A stretch of 64,000 nt of DNA, from positions 1-64,000 of the forward strand of contig NZ_BSDY01000015.1 of NCBI RefSeq assembly GCF_027925155.1, given 5' to 3'. Numbering within the stretch: the stretch's first letter is position 1; the number at the start of each line of letters is the position of its first letter. The notes beneath the pieces were generated by a model. That model saw only the letters and a list, made by a program, of their open reading frames with translations. It was not told where the DNA came from and searched no databases. Of the stretch, positions 26,027 through 34,283 are shown piece by piece. Origin of the DNA: Propionigenium maris DSM 9537 (GTDB lineage: Bacteria > Fusobacteriota > Fusobacteriia > Fusobacteriales > Fusobacteriaceae). Position numbers and translations under genes: made by a program.

Positions 26027-27538
26027 CTATGCAATTCTTATGCTCTCTATACAGTTGATGGCATCTATATATGCCTCTGCACTGGCTCTTACTATATCTG
26101 TATGTATCCCTCTACCACTTCCTACACTATCTCCGTGAGCTACCCTTACCCTTACCTCACCCTGGGCATCAGCACCACCGGTTATCCCATGGATGGAATA
26201 CTCCTTCAGCTCATACTCTCTGCCAAGCAGGGTATTTATACCCTGGTAGATAGCATTTACCGGACCATCTCCTGTTCCGCTGCCGAACTCCTTCCTACCT
26301 GAGGATTCCATGACTATATCGGCCTTAATACAGTTTAGTGAGTGTCTTACCACCTCAAAGGTCACAAGTTTAGTTTTTTCCTCTACCTCCTTTATGGATC
26401 CCTGAGCCAGATACTCTATGTCTGCATCAAATATCTCCTTCTTCACATCTGTAAGGGCTTTAAACTTTTTGAAAAGTTCGTCGATCTTTTCCCTATTAAA
26501 GTCATACCCCATCTCCCTAAGCTTATCTGTAAAGGCATGCTTACCAGAGTGCTTACCGAAAACCATCTTATTTTTACTGTACCCTACACTCTCTGGAGTC
26601 ATGATCTCATAGGTGGTAGCATTTTCCAGCACCCCGTGCTGGTGGATCCCAGATTCATGGGCAAAGGCATTTCCCCCTACAATAGCTTTATTTGGCTGTA
26701 CCCCTATACCTGCAAGCTGGCTCACAGTGGCACTGGTTGGAGCTATGTGGGTGGATGCTATATTAGTAGTGGCATTAAGCTCTTTCTCCCTTACCCTCAT
26801 AAGCATCACGATCTCCTCAAGGGCAGTGTTCCCTGCTCTCTCTCCCAGACCGTTTACGGTGCACTCTACCTGATGAGCACCGGCTTTTATGGCAGCCGCA
26901 GCATTGGCTGTGGCAAGTCCTAGGTCGTTGTGGCAGTGAACAGAGATCTCAGCCCTCTCTATGTTGGGGACATTGTTTCTTATATCCCTAATAAGGGTTC
27001 CAAACTCATCGGGGTAGGAGTACCCCACTGTATCTGGAATATTAACGACTGTAGCCCCGGCCTCTATGACTCCTTCCAGTACCCTGTAGATGAACTCCCT
27101 CCTGCTCCTGCTGGCGTCTTCACATGAAAACTCTATATCCCTGCACTTCCCCTTGGCGTACCTCACCATATCCACAGCCTGCTTATATACCTCATCCTCT
27201 GTCATCTTAAGCTTATACTTCATGTGGATATCCGAGGTGGCGATAAAGGTATGGATCCTTGGAAACTTAGCTTCCCTTATGGAGTCCCATGCTCTGTCTA
27301 TATCCCCTGGAAGGGCCCTGGCAAGGGAGGCCACTGTAGCGGTCTCAACTACCCTGGAGATCTCTCTGATAGCTTCAAAATCTCCCTTTGAAGCTGCTGC
27401 AAACCCAGCTTCAATGACGTCTACCCCCATCCTATCCAGCTTTTTGGCTATAAGTGCCTTCTCCTGGGCATTTAGGTTTACTCCCGGTGTCTGCTCCCCG
27501 TCTCTCAAGGTTGTGTCAAAAATTTTAATCCTTCTCAT
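26027..27538 (-). CDS. leuA: 2-isopropylmalate synthase
   Basis: A 503-residue enzyme condensing acetyl-CoA with 2-oxoisovalerate, the committed step of leucine synthesis. The HMGL-like TIM barrel begins FDTTLRDGEQTPGVNLN, with the metal His motif SVHCHNDLGLATANA. The C-terminal part carries the LeuA regulatory dimer domain (HSLNCIKADIVMES, GDGPVNAIYQGI) for leucine feedback. It is the first structural gene, 255 bases after a leader peptide and beyond an attenuator terminator. AAGGGGGAAG precedes the ATG. Confidence 0.97.
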   Translation of the reverse strand: MRRIKIFDTTLRDGEQTPGVNLNAQEKALIAKKLDRMGVDVIEAGFAAASKGDFEAIREISRVVETATVASLARALPGDIDRAWDSIREAKFPRIHTFIATSDIHMKYKLKMTEDEVYKQAVDMVRYAKGKCRDIEFSCEDASRSRREFIYRVLEGVIEAGATVVNIPDTVGYSYPDEFGTLIRDIRNNVPNIERAEISVHCHNDLGLATANAAAAIKAGAHQVECTVNGLGERAGNTALEEIVMLMRVREKELNATTNIASTHIAPTSATVSQLAGIGVQPNKAIVGGNAFAHESGIHQHGVLENATTYEIMTPESVGYSKNKMVFGKHSGKHAFTDKLREMGYDFNREKIDELFKKFKALTDVKKEIFDADIEYLAQGSIKEVEEKTKLVTFEVVRHSLNCIKADIVMESSGRKEFGSGTGDGPVNAIYQGINTLLGREYELKEYSIHGITGGADAQGEVRVRVAHGDSVGSGRGIHTDIVRASAEAYIDAINCIESIRIA

Positions 27539-27592
27539 AATACTTCCCCCTTAAATATTTGAAATTTTGAATTGATGAAGCTAAAAAAGTAT

Positions 27593-27620
27593 AAAAAAAA
27601 GACAGCCATCTAGGCTGTCA
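27593..27620 (-). terminator. Attenuator terminator of the leu operon
   Basis: On the minus strand GACAGCC and GGCTGTC pair around TAGAT and are followed by eight T residues, after the leader peptide and before leuA. Confidence 0.9.
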
Positions 27621-27658
27621 TTATCTATCTCACTTATGGTCGGTCAAGGTGATCTTGA

Positions 27659-27796
27659 TTAACTAAAAGAATTCCCTGGTTTAGAGGGAATTAAGAGATT
27701 CTCTATGAATATCCTAATATGGTTATATACTGCTATGAGATTTGTACGGAATAATCTTGTGAGCAGTATGAGCAGCATAGTAGTTAGAATTTTCAT
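27659..27796 (-). CDS. Leucine-rich leader peptide of the leu operon
   Basis: A 45-residue frame with a strong ribosome site (AAAGGAGGG, five bases before ATG 27796), beginning MKILTTMLLILLTRLFRTNL. Seven of the first 20 residues are Leu and two are Ile, and a further LL follows at residues 34-35. Such leucine-loaded leaders upstream of a terminator act as ribosome-mediated attenuators. The 3' part contains a hairpin (AATTCCCT/AGGGAATT), a candidate for the pause or antiterminator fold. It is longer than E. coli leuL (28 residues). No T-box sequence was seen. Confidence 0.82.
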   Translation of the reverse strand: MKILTTMLLILLTRLFRTNLIAVYNHIRIFIENLLIPSKPGNSFS

Positions 27797-27840
27797 AGTT
27801 TCCCTCCTTTCATTTAAATCCTGTTTTTTGTATTGGGATT

Positions 27841-27869
27841 AATATACTAAAGTATCGATCAGATGTCAA
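27841..27869 (-). promoter_or_regulatory. leu operon promoter
   Basis: On the minus strand TTGACA (27864-27869) and TATATT (27841-27846) are 17 bases apart, about 45 bases before the leader ATG. The small inverted repeat ATACT-AA-AGTAT overlaps the -10 box. Confidence 0.8.
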
Positions 27870-27968
27870 CGTTTTTTTTAAAAATAAATCCTCATCCATT
27901 CAGGAGAGGAGGAATTTCAAGTGGTGGAGGGTATAAAATAGAGAGGAAGGTTTAATCGAGGTGAAGGT

Positions 27969-29501
27969 ATGAGAGTATCTAAGTTTATAGGAGAGGGAGC
28001 CATAATAAAGGTATTGGTCTTTTTGATAGTATATGGATTTATCTTTACTAACAATAAAAACAGGGTTGTGGAGAAGTTCAGGGAGGATAACCTTAGCTAT
28101 ATCAACCTACTGGAGCAGAAGATAGATGTGATGTCTGGCTTCCTTGAGGCCTCCTCGGATCTGTCCCGCCACCTCTATGAGGAGCACTATATGCACGATG
28201 AAGACCACCTGTCCCTGGAGGATATAGATGAGGAGCTGAATTTGGGGATAGGCTATATAGATAAAGAGGGGGAAAGGGTTCCTATAACCTCCCTCAGGAG
28301 AAGGGATGGAGACCTTCTCCAGGATGAAGCAAGGATAGCCTATACTACCTTAAAGTACAGTAGAAATATAAAGAGGGCCCTTGGTGGCAGTATATGGATC
28401 TACTACTATACCCATAGCGATCTTCTCAGTGAATATCCCAAGTACAACCTCTACGATGACTTTCTTGGCTTTCAGAAAAAGGTGGAGGGAAGGAGGGATT
28501 ACTATAACAGGAGAGGACTTACCCTGGATCTGATCCCTGGAGTGGGGAGGAGTGTCATAGCACACGTCTCCATACCTGTATACTATGGTGAAAAAGCTAT
28601 GGGAATGCTCTCTGGTAATATAAAGCCCGCCATCTACAGGGAGAAGGGTGTGGAGATGTATATCCTCAATAGTGAAGGTGAGGTGATTTTTACCACCTCC
28701 CCTGAGGAGATAGTCAAGGGTGAAGGGGTAATCCCCAGCAGGAAAGCTACTACCCTCAGCAGAAGAGGATGGAACTATATAATGACCTCCAGGCTGAGGG
28801 GATATGATGGACTTTTCTACTATACCCTTCCAGTAGTAAGGGTATACTACAGAGCGTTTAAGGACAGCACTATCCTCCTCCTCATTGCTTTCATCCTCTT
28901 TCTCAGTCAGAGGAATGTCAATAGGGAAAGGAGGACAGCGAGGGAGAGGGAGATCCTCATAGCACAGTTAGTAGAGATTAGGGGAAACCTGGAAGAGATG
29001 TCTGAGCAGGACTATCTGACAAAACTCCTGAACAGAAGGGGATTTTTAAAGAGAGCTGAAGTAGAGTACTCCAGACTAAAGAGACATGGGGGAGTCTACT
29101 CCCTTATTATGTGTGATATAGATCTCTTTAAAAGATTCAATGACAGCTATGGTCACGAGTGCGGAGATATGGTACTGAAGGAAGTCAGTGAGATGTTCAG
29201 AGGAAGCATCAGGGAGTCGGATCTGGTTGGAAGGTGGGGAGGAGAGGAGTTTATATTTCTTCTCATTGAAAGTGAGGGGTATCCGGCATATCAGAGGGCT
29301 GAAGCCCTGAGAAGATCTGTAGAGGAGCATATCTTCAGATACAGAGAGCTGGAGCTTAAGATAACCATAAGCTTTGGAGTCTACCAGGTGAATCCCTATC
29401 TTACCCTGGAGGAAAACATAAATGTAGCGGACAGAGCTCTCTACCTGAGTAAGCAGAAGGGGAGAAACAGAGTAGAGATAATAGAGGAGGGAGGCACCTA
29501 G
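27969..29501 (+). CDS. Membrane-bound diguanylate cyclase with an extracytoplasmic sensor
   Basis: A 510-residue signalling protein: one N-terminal membrane helix (about 12-28), a periplasmic sensor region of about 270 residues resembling a Cache-type fold (SIPVYYGEKAMGMLSGNIKP), a second helix (STILLLIAFILFLS near 305), a short coiled linker and a GGDEF domain. The active site GRWGGEEFIFLL and DIDLFKRFNDSYGHECGD are intact, so it should make c-di-GMP. No obvious RxxD inhibitory site was seen. GAGGTGAAGGT precedes the ATG. Its stop overlaps that of the converging YdcZ gene. Confidence 0.9.
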   Translation: MRVSKFIGEGAIIKVLVFLIVYGFIFTNNKNRVVEKFREDNLSYINLLEQKIDVMSGFLEASSDLSRHLYEEHYMHDEDHLSLEDIDEELNLGIGYIDKEGERVPITSLRRRDGDLLQDEARIAYTTLKYSRNIKRALGGSIWIYYYTHSDLLSEYPKYNLYDDFLGFQKKVEGRRDYYNRRGLTLDLIPGVGRSVIAHVSIPVYYGEKAMGMLSGNIKPAIYREKGVEMYILNSEGEVIFTTSPEEIVKGEGVIPSRKATTLSRRGWNYIMTSRLRGYDGLFYYTLPVVRVYYRAFKDSTILLLIAFILFLSQRNVNRERRTAREREILIAQLVEIRGNLEEMSEQDYLTKLLNRRGFLKRAEVEYSRLKRHGGVYSLIMCDIDLFKRFNDSYGHECGDMVLKEVSEMFRGSIRESDLVGRWGGEEFIFLLIESEGYPAYQRAEALRRSVEEHIFRYRELELKITISFGVYQVNPYLTLEENINVADRALYLSKQKGRNRVEIIEEGGT

Positions 29502-29947
29502 GCCACTCCCCTCCTTCTGGAAGATATGTATGAATTATAAGCGATACCGCATGCAATGAGGAGTATTCCTACAATCTCCTTGGGCTGGATAACTACTCCG
29601 AAGAAGGTCCTGTCTATAACTATAGCTGCCCCAAGCTGTCCCAGGATTATTAGGGAAGTGGAGTAGGTTGCTGAGAGCTTCTGGAAAGCCAGGTTACAGA
29701 GAATAACGATCAGGATTCCCAGAGCTCCTCCAGAATACATCCACATGGAGGCTGAAGACATATGGGAAATGCCCTCGGTAAGAGGCCCGGGCCTGAAGAT
29801 AAAGTAGAGTAAGAACAGGATAACAGCTGTAAAGTAGTTGTAGAGCACACCATTGTATGTGTCCAGCTTCGCTGACAGGTGGGAGTTCATATGCATCTGA
29901 ACTACCAGGATGATGCCTGTGAAGAATGCTAAAAATAGGTATAACAT
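29498..29947 (-). CDS. YdcZ/DUF606-family membrane protein (second of a pair)
   Basis: A 149-residue protein with five hydrophobic helices, of the DUF606 branch of the drug/metabolite transporter superfamily. Paired half-size genes are typical; two five-helix halves presumably form one transporter. Conserved features are the early QMHMNSHLSAKL segment and FFGVVIQPKEIVGILLIACG near the end. The substrate is unknown. AAGGAGG precedes the ATG, nine bases after its partner gene. Its TAG overlaps the stop of the diguanylate cyclase gene on the other strand. Confidence 0.83.
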   Translation of the reverse strand: MLYLFLAFFTGIILVVQMHMNSHLSAKLDTYNGVLYNYFTAVILFLLYFIFRPGPLTEGISHMSSASMWMYSGGALGILIVILCNLAFQKLSATYSTSLIILGQLGAAIVIDRTFFGVVIQPKEIVGILLIACGIAYNSYISSRRRGVA

Positions 29948-29956
29948 AGAGCCTCC

Positions 29957-30382
29957 TTATAAAATAATGATGATGCTTCCCAGGAAGATGAGGATCACTC
30001 CAGGGAGCTTTGCCAGGGAAAATTTATTCTGTACACTGTCCAAAAAACCTATGTGTTCCAGGAGAACAGAGGTGATTATCTGCCCTGCAATTCCCAGGGA
30101 AAGAGCAAGGGAGACTCCTACTTTTTGAATAGTGATATTATTAAACAAAACGATGAAGATACCCAGTCCTCCTCCAAAGTAGATCCATAGGGGGATATCC
30201 CTGTAGAATCTCACTCTGTTTTTCCTTAAAACAGAAAGGGCCAATAGGATAGTCAGACCTGTGAGGTGGATGATAAAGACTGAATAGGTTTCTCCGATTA
30301 TTTTAGAGAGGGTGGTATTAACACTTACCATTAGGGCTATTAGAAAACCAGAGATAAGCGGTGTTGTTTTTGTAAGTTTCAT
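29957..30382 (-). CDS. YdcZ/DUF606-family membrane protein (first of a pair)
   Basis: A 141-residue five-helix protein homologous to its neighbour, with SGFLIALMVSVNTTLSKIIG at the start and LAKLPGVILIFLGSIIII at the end. The two probably form a heterodimeric transporter. It is transcribed divergently from a Crp-family regulator; a palindrome lies in the shared 80-base gap. AAAGGAGG precedes the ATG. Confidence 0.83.
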   Translation of the reverse strand: MKLTKTTPLISGFLIALMVSVNTTLSKIIGETYSVFIIHLTGLTILLALSVLRKNRVRFYRDIPLWIYFGGGLGIFIVLFNNITIQKVGVSLALSLGIAGQIITSVLLEHIGFLDSVQNKFSLAKLPGVILIFLGSIIIIL

Positions 30383-30434
30383 AGAATCCTCCTTTCAATA
30401 TGCTATAATATATCAGATTTAAATTTAAAAGTTT

Positions 30435-30448
30435 CGGACATTTGTCCG
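30435..30448. promoter_or_regulatory. Palindrome between the YdcZ pair and the Crp-family gene
   Basis: CGGACA-TT-TGTCCG is a perfect inverted repeat directly before the ribosome site of the regulator and upstream of the divergent transporter promoter. It is a good candidate operator for the regulator, or could mask the ribosome site as a hairpin. Confidence 0.55.
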
Positions 30449-30462
30449 GAGGGTGGTGGGTT

Positions 30463-31131
30463 ATGGAGAGAATAAATGACAGCAAGAGGATAGAAGCCTA
30501 TATAGAGAAGTTTAATCTCAAGGGGATAATAAAGGATAGGTATCTGGATAAGATAGAGCTCCATAAGTATCGAAGGGGGGATATAATCTACTATATGGAG
30601 GATGATTTTGAATACTTCTATTTCCTGGTAGAGGGAAAGGTTCTTGTGCACCTGCAAACCATGGAGGGAAAGGAGATGCACCTGGATTTTGGGGAACCCT
30701 TAGATCTCTTTGGGGACCTGGAGTATATAAGCTCATCTGGGATATATAGTAATGTAGAGGCTATAAGGGACAGCTACCTTCTGGCCATGCCCAGGGATAT
30801 CGTGGAAAAAAACGCCAGGGAAAACTATAAGTTCTATGAGATGATCTCCAAATTTCTTGGAAAGAAGCTTGTGAATACTTCAAAAAAATATACGAGTATG
30901 ATCCTCTATCCCCTGAAGAACAGGATAGCTACCTACCTCTATGATCTGGCAGGGGAGGACACCACAATAGAGGGCTTCAGACAGGGAGAGGTAGCTCTCT
31001 CCTATGGAATCAGCGACAGGCACCTGAGAAGAGTCTTGGGAGAACTGGAGGATGAGGGAGTAATCAGAAGGGAGAGGGGAAGGATAGAGGTGGTAGACAG
31101 GGAGCTCTTAAAGAAATACTGTATCAAGTAG
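30463..31131 (+). CDS. Crp/Fnr-family transcriptional regulator
   Basis: A 222-residue regulator with an N-terminal cNMP-type beta-roll (HKYRRGDIIYYMEDDFEYFY, then LDLFGDLEYI) and a C-terminal winged helix (GEVALSYGISDRHLRRVLGE, then LEDEGVIRRERGRIEV). The beta-roll lacks a convincing cAMP phosphate cassette and no Fe-S Cys set is present. The layout recalls YeiL. The ATG at 30463 follows GGAGGGTGG; an upstream in-frame TTG at 30442 would place codons over the ribosome site. It probably controls the divergent YdcZ pair (inference from arrangement). Confidence 0.85.
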   Translation: MERINDSKRIEAYIEKFNLKGIIKDRYLDKIELHKYRRGDIIYYMEDDFEYFYFLVEGKVLVHLQTMEGKEMHLDFGEPLDLFGDLEYISSSGIYSNVEAIRDSYLLAMPRDIVEKNARENYKFYEMISKFLGKKLVNTSKKYTSMILYPLKNRIATYLYDLAGEDTTIEGFRQGEVALSYGISDRHLRRVLGELEDEGVIRRERGRIEVVDRELLKKYCIK

Positions 31132-31157
31132 AAAGTCTCTAGAGGGCTTTCTTTTTT
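31131..31157 (+). terminator. Terminator of the Crp-family gene
   Basis: GAAAGTC pairs with GGCTTTC (one G-T pair) around TCTAGAG, then six T residues. The stem starts at the last base of the stop codon. Confidence 0.85.
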
Positions 31158-31250
31158 ATTGTTAAGGAAAGTATAGAATTGTCAAAAGTTTTACATAAAA
31201 TAATTGGTGCTCCAATTGATTACCAGGATGCAACGTCACGTTGATTTTTA
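31158..31250 (+). repeat. Terminator-associated repeat, copy E
   Basis: ATTGTT then AAGGAAAGTATAGAATTG starts right after the T-tract. The middle reads TAATTGGTGCTCCAATTGAT, itself a palindromic stretch. The end is GCAACGTCACGTTG then ATTTTTA. It is one of the best-preserved copies. The next 230 bases, to the ribosome site of the lysozyme gene, hold no other feature. Confidence 0.85.
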
Positions 31251-31523
31251 TACTGAAATAATAAAAATAAGAATTAAGTGGTACAGGAAGGGCTGCTATA
31301 GAACAAAAAGGACATGTGTCCTTATCAGGTAGAGGATAGGGTGTTAAAATTATCGGGAGTATAGTCACTAGATAGAATTTTGATTTTTTAATTTAACTGA
31401 TAGAATGATACAAGATAGTGATGGGCAGATTTTTAGAGAATAGTCTATAAAAATCAAATAATTAATTTTATCGCTTTAATGGGGTGGGGTTCAACTACTG
31501 GAATTCGACTACGGAGGGGTACT

Positions 31524-32339
31524 ATGAAAAAATTAATTACTTTTTCAGGGATACTATTACTGGCTGCTATTGCTATGAACACAGGAAATACAGAGGTAAG
31601 GGAGAACACCGATACAGCAATAACAGCTGAGGGGGAAGAGAGTAATACACTGGACGAGCTTTTGAGCCATCCAGAGGTACTGAAGGCAGCAGCAGATAAT
31701 ACACTAAAGAAGCAGCTGCAAAAAAAAATAAGGGAGGTCTCAACTATAAAGGATAACTATACCCATATTGAGACGATGAAGTCAACTAAGGATGGGATAA
31801 TAGTTGGATACGATTACAATATAAGTAAGTATGGTATAAGTGAGAGGGCGGCTTCCCGTATACTGGAGAAGATAGTAATGGATGAGAGGGAGAAGCTGGA
31901 GAACTACGAGTGGTTTAACAGGCTGGACACAGTGAGACAGGAAGCTGTTATAAACCTGGCTTTTAACCTGGGAGTTCCCGGACTTTTAAGGTTTAAGGGG
32001 ACCATCGGATACCTAGACAGGGGAGAGTATGACAGAGCTGCAAGGGAGCTTCTATATACCTCTAGAGGGAGTAAGACACTCTACTACAGGCAGGTAAAGG
32101 GAAGAGCCAAGGAGATAGCAGATCAGCTGAGAACCGGAGTGGCCAAGGAACCATTCTTAGATACTCTCAAGAGGCATGAGGGATTCAGAAAGTATCCCTA
32201 TAGAGACAGCAGAGGGATATGGACTGTGGGCTATGGTATAAACCTTCAGCACAGGGGATTTGATCAGAAGGAATCTCTCCTTCTTGTGGCAATGGCCTCT
32301 ATGGAAAACAGTGAGCTTCTAGAGGATTACAATATCTAA
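31524..32339 (+). CDS. T4-type lysozyme (GH24) with a displaced catalytic lobe
   Basis: A 271-residue exported protein. A signal peptide covers about 1-20 and a linker runs to about 75. Residues 80-206 align over a whole T4 lysozyme domain, including LDTVRQEAVINLAFNLG and KGTIGYLDRGEYDRAARELL, but its N-lobe is decayed: no Thr at the third active-site position and the Glu-Asp spacing is short. Residues 216-271 are a second N-lobe only, RHEGFRKYPYRDSRGIWTVG, with Glu219, Asp228 and Thr234 spaced exactly as T4 Glu11, Asp20 and Thr26. The active enzyme may pair this C-terminal lobe with the first domain's body. ATG 31524 follows ACGGAGGGG. Confidence 0.82.
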   Translation: MKKLITFSGILLLAAIAMNTGNTEVRENTDTAITAEGEESNTLDELLSHPEVLKAAADNTLKKQLQKKIREVSTIKDNYTHIETMKSTKDGIIVGYDYNISKYGISERAASRILEKIVMDEREKLENYEWFNRLDTVRQEAVINLAFNLGVPGLLRFKGTIGYLDRGEYDRAARELLYTSRGSKTLYYRQVKGRAKEIADQLRTGVAKEPFLDTLKRHEGFRKYPYRDSRGIWTVGYGINLQHRGFDQKESLLLVAMASMENSELLEDYNI

Positions 32340-32362
32340 ACTCTTATTATTGGAATAGGTGT

Positions 32363-32396
32363 AAAAAAAAGATGGACAGGTTATATGCCTGTCCAT
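32363..32396 (-). terminator. Terminator overlapping the end of the DUF3298-type gene
   Basis: ATGGACAGG and CCTGTCCAT form a nine-pair stem. On the minus strand it is followed by eight T residues. The stop codon and last codons of the minus-strand gene are inside the hairpin. On the plus strand the T-tract is weak. Confidence 0.85.
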
Positions 32397-33091
32397 TTAT
32401 TATGCAAAAATTCCCTTAATTCGCTAAAGGTAAAGGTAAACTCAGGGTTTCCGCTGGAGTAGGGAGCTATGGCATAGCTCTGGAAGAGGAAAACAAACTT
32501 ATTATCCCTGAAGTAGAAGGCAGCGTCATCCAGGTCTACCCTGGCATTGTCAAAGTAGATCTTCTCCTCCCTTCCCAGCTGGGAGTTCTTCAGATTTTCT
32601 TCTATCCTTTCCTCTATCCTCTCCACCATATACTTCCTGGCCTCCTCTGGAGACTTGAAGAAGGTATCCAGGGAGTAGTAGGTATACGTGTCCACAGTAT
32701 AGCCCTTGTATATCTTTATAGGATGTGCCCCACCAGTATAGTAGATGGTCTCGATGAGAAAGGATGCCAGGGGCAGTTTGCTGTTCCCTGGGAAGACATA
32801 GGTACTTTTCAGGGTAAAGGGGAGAAGGTTGGAGTTGGGAAACTCCTCTCCAAATTCCAGAGCCGAGGAGATTACCTCCCTCTTTATCTCTGTGAAGTTC
32901 CCTTGGATCTCCCTGTTCACAAGCCTCAGGGCATCTGAAAGCTCCCTTGCACTGTTATCCTTATCCACAAACTTGGGGATACGCCCCTCTATACGATACC
33001 TGGTATTTTCTTGGTAGACCACCTCTGTATCCATACCAAAGGAGAAGGTAAGGGTGGTGAGCAGAGACCACAATAAAAATAATCTAATCAT
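32381..33091 (-). CDS. Exported DUF3298/DUF4163-type protein
   Basis: A 236-residue protein with a signal peptide (about 1-19). The middle shows the TGGAHP motif and the end IAPYSSGNPEFTFTFSELRE, which together mark the DUF3298 fold found in RsiV and in the non-catalytic part of some deacetylases; RsiV binds lysozyme. The biochemical role of this stand-alone protein is unknown, but it sits tail-to-tail with the lysozyme gene, which may be meaningful. It starts nine bases after the HutG-like gene and is probably co-transcribed. Its last residues (KWTGI) are encoded in the terminator stem. Confidence 0.82.
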   Translation of the reverse strand: MIRLFLLWSLLTTLTFSFGMDTEVVYQENTRYRIEGRIPKFVDKDNSARELSDALRLVNREIQGNFTEIKREVISSALEFGEEFPNSNLLPFTLKSTYVFPGNSKLPLASFLIETIYYTGGAHPIKIYKGYTVDTYTYYSLDTFFKSPEEARKYMVERIEERIEENLKNSQLGREEKIYFDNARVDLDDAAFYFRDNKFVFLFQSYAIAPYSSGNPEFTFTFSELREFLHNKWTGI

Positions 33092-33100
33092 TTAATCCCC

Positions 33101-34117
33101 CTATACTTCGTCGTTGTACACTCTTACCAAGGTGGAAACCATCTCAAAGATCAGGATGGAAGCCAGCTTAGAGGTGATGTTGTCCTCATCAAACCTAGGA
33201 GATATCTCGGCAATATCTATGGAAGCCACCCTTCCAGACTTCAGTATATTCTTCAAGATTCCAAGACTTACCTTGGGATCTATACCAAAGGGCTGGGGAG
33301 CACTTACTCCAGGAGCAAAGGCTGAAGCGAAAACATCGGAACATATGGTGAGGTGGATGGCATCCCTTCCCCTCATAAATCCATGTACCCTATTTAGTAC
33401 CTCTAAAATCTCACTTTCCTTTATATTATCCCCGGTAATATACTTAACCCCCAGTTTTTCAGCCTGAGTAAAGAGGCTCTTTGTATTTCCATACTCCTGA
33501 ATTCCCAGCACCATGTAGTGGAAGGCCTCATCGTCGGCTATACACTCATCGGCAATCTGCTTAAACATCGTACCGGAGTTACTTCCCCTATCATATGGAC
33601 GCATATCAAAGTGAGCATCGAAGTTGATTATTCCAATACTGTCATCTGAAGAGGCAAGGGATCTCTTTATCCCGTGGTAGTTACCATAGGCTACCTCGTG
33701 TCCCCCTCCTAAGACCACAGGGAAGAGTCCCGCCCTTCTCACAAGGGCAACCAGCTCTGCCAGGGCTTCCTGGGCATCCTGGAGCTCGGTATTTTTGGTA
33801 CATACAATATTACCGATATCATATAGCTTTATATTATCATCAAAGTTGAAGGGAAGGTTGCACATCTGTTCCCTGATGGCTCTCGGACCCTTGGAAGCTC
33901 CTACCCTTCCCAGGTTAAGCTCTATCCCTGCATCACAGCAAAACCCTATGAAACAGATACCAAATTCATTCTTAGAAAACTGTCTTTCCTCCAGTTCGAA
34001 GAGGTTTATCCTCTTTACAACCTGGTGCCATCTATATGAATCCCTGTCCCTGGGGTCATCAATTCTTCCCCTCCAGATATTCTCCTTTTCCATCTTTTCA
34101 TAAAATCTTTCTAACAT
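33101..34117 (-). CDS. Ureohydrolase, formimidoylglutamase-like
   Basis: A 338-residue member of the arginase/agmatinase superfamily, closest in motif style to HutG (formimidoylglutamase of histidine breakdown). Mn-binding motifs are GGGHEVAYG, NFDAHFDMRP and TICSDVFASAFAPGVSAP; the last differs from the SxDxDxxDP of arginases and fits HutG. No other hut catabolic gene is in the window, so the substrate is inferred. GGGAGTGGG precedes the ATG. First gene of a two-gene unit. Confidence 0.82.
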   Translation of the reverse strand: MLERFYEKMEKENIWRGRIDDPRDRDSYRWHQVVKRINLFELEERQFSKNEFGICFIGFCCDAGIELNLGRVGASKGPRAIREQMCNLPFNFDDNIKLYDIGNIVCTKNTELQDAQEALAELVALVRRAGLFPVVLGGGHEVAYGNYHGIKRSLASSDDSIGIINFDAHFDMRPYDRGSNSGTMFKQIADECIADDEAFHYMVLGIQEYGNTKSLFTQAEKLGVKYITGDNIKESEILEVLNRVHGFMRGRDAIHLTICSDVFASAFAPGVSAPQPFGIDPKVSLGILKNILKSGRVASIDIAEISPRFDEDNITSKLASILIFEMVSTLVRVYNDEV

Positions 34118-34283
34118 AATAGACCCACTCCCATGTTTTTTTCATATATTATCACTTTAAAATAAAAAATACCATAGGATTTAGTGAAATTTATATTATA
34201 TCCCCCTATTTTACTATAATTATTAGACTATGGGAGATTCTTGTGTTATTCTTAAAATAGATAAGAATTAAGGAGGAGAACAC

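Noticed and set aside
26342..26923. 193-residue plus-strand frame opposite leuA
   Set aside because: Shadow of leuA; no start signal and no family resemblance.
27541..27796. T-box riboswitch in the leu leader
   Set aside because: No T-box core sequence was seen; the leucine-rich leader peptide explains the region better.
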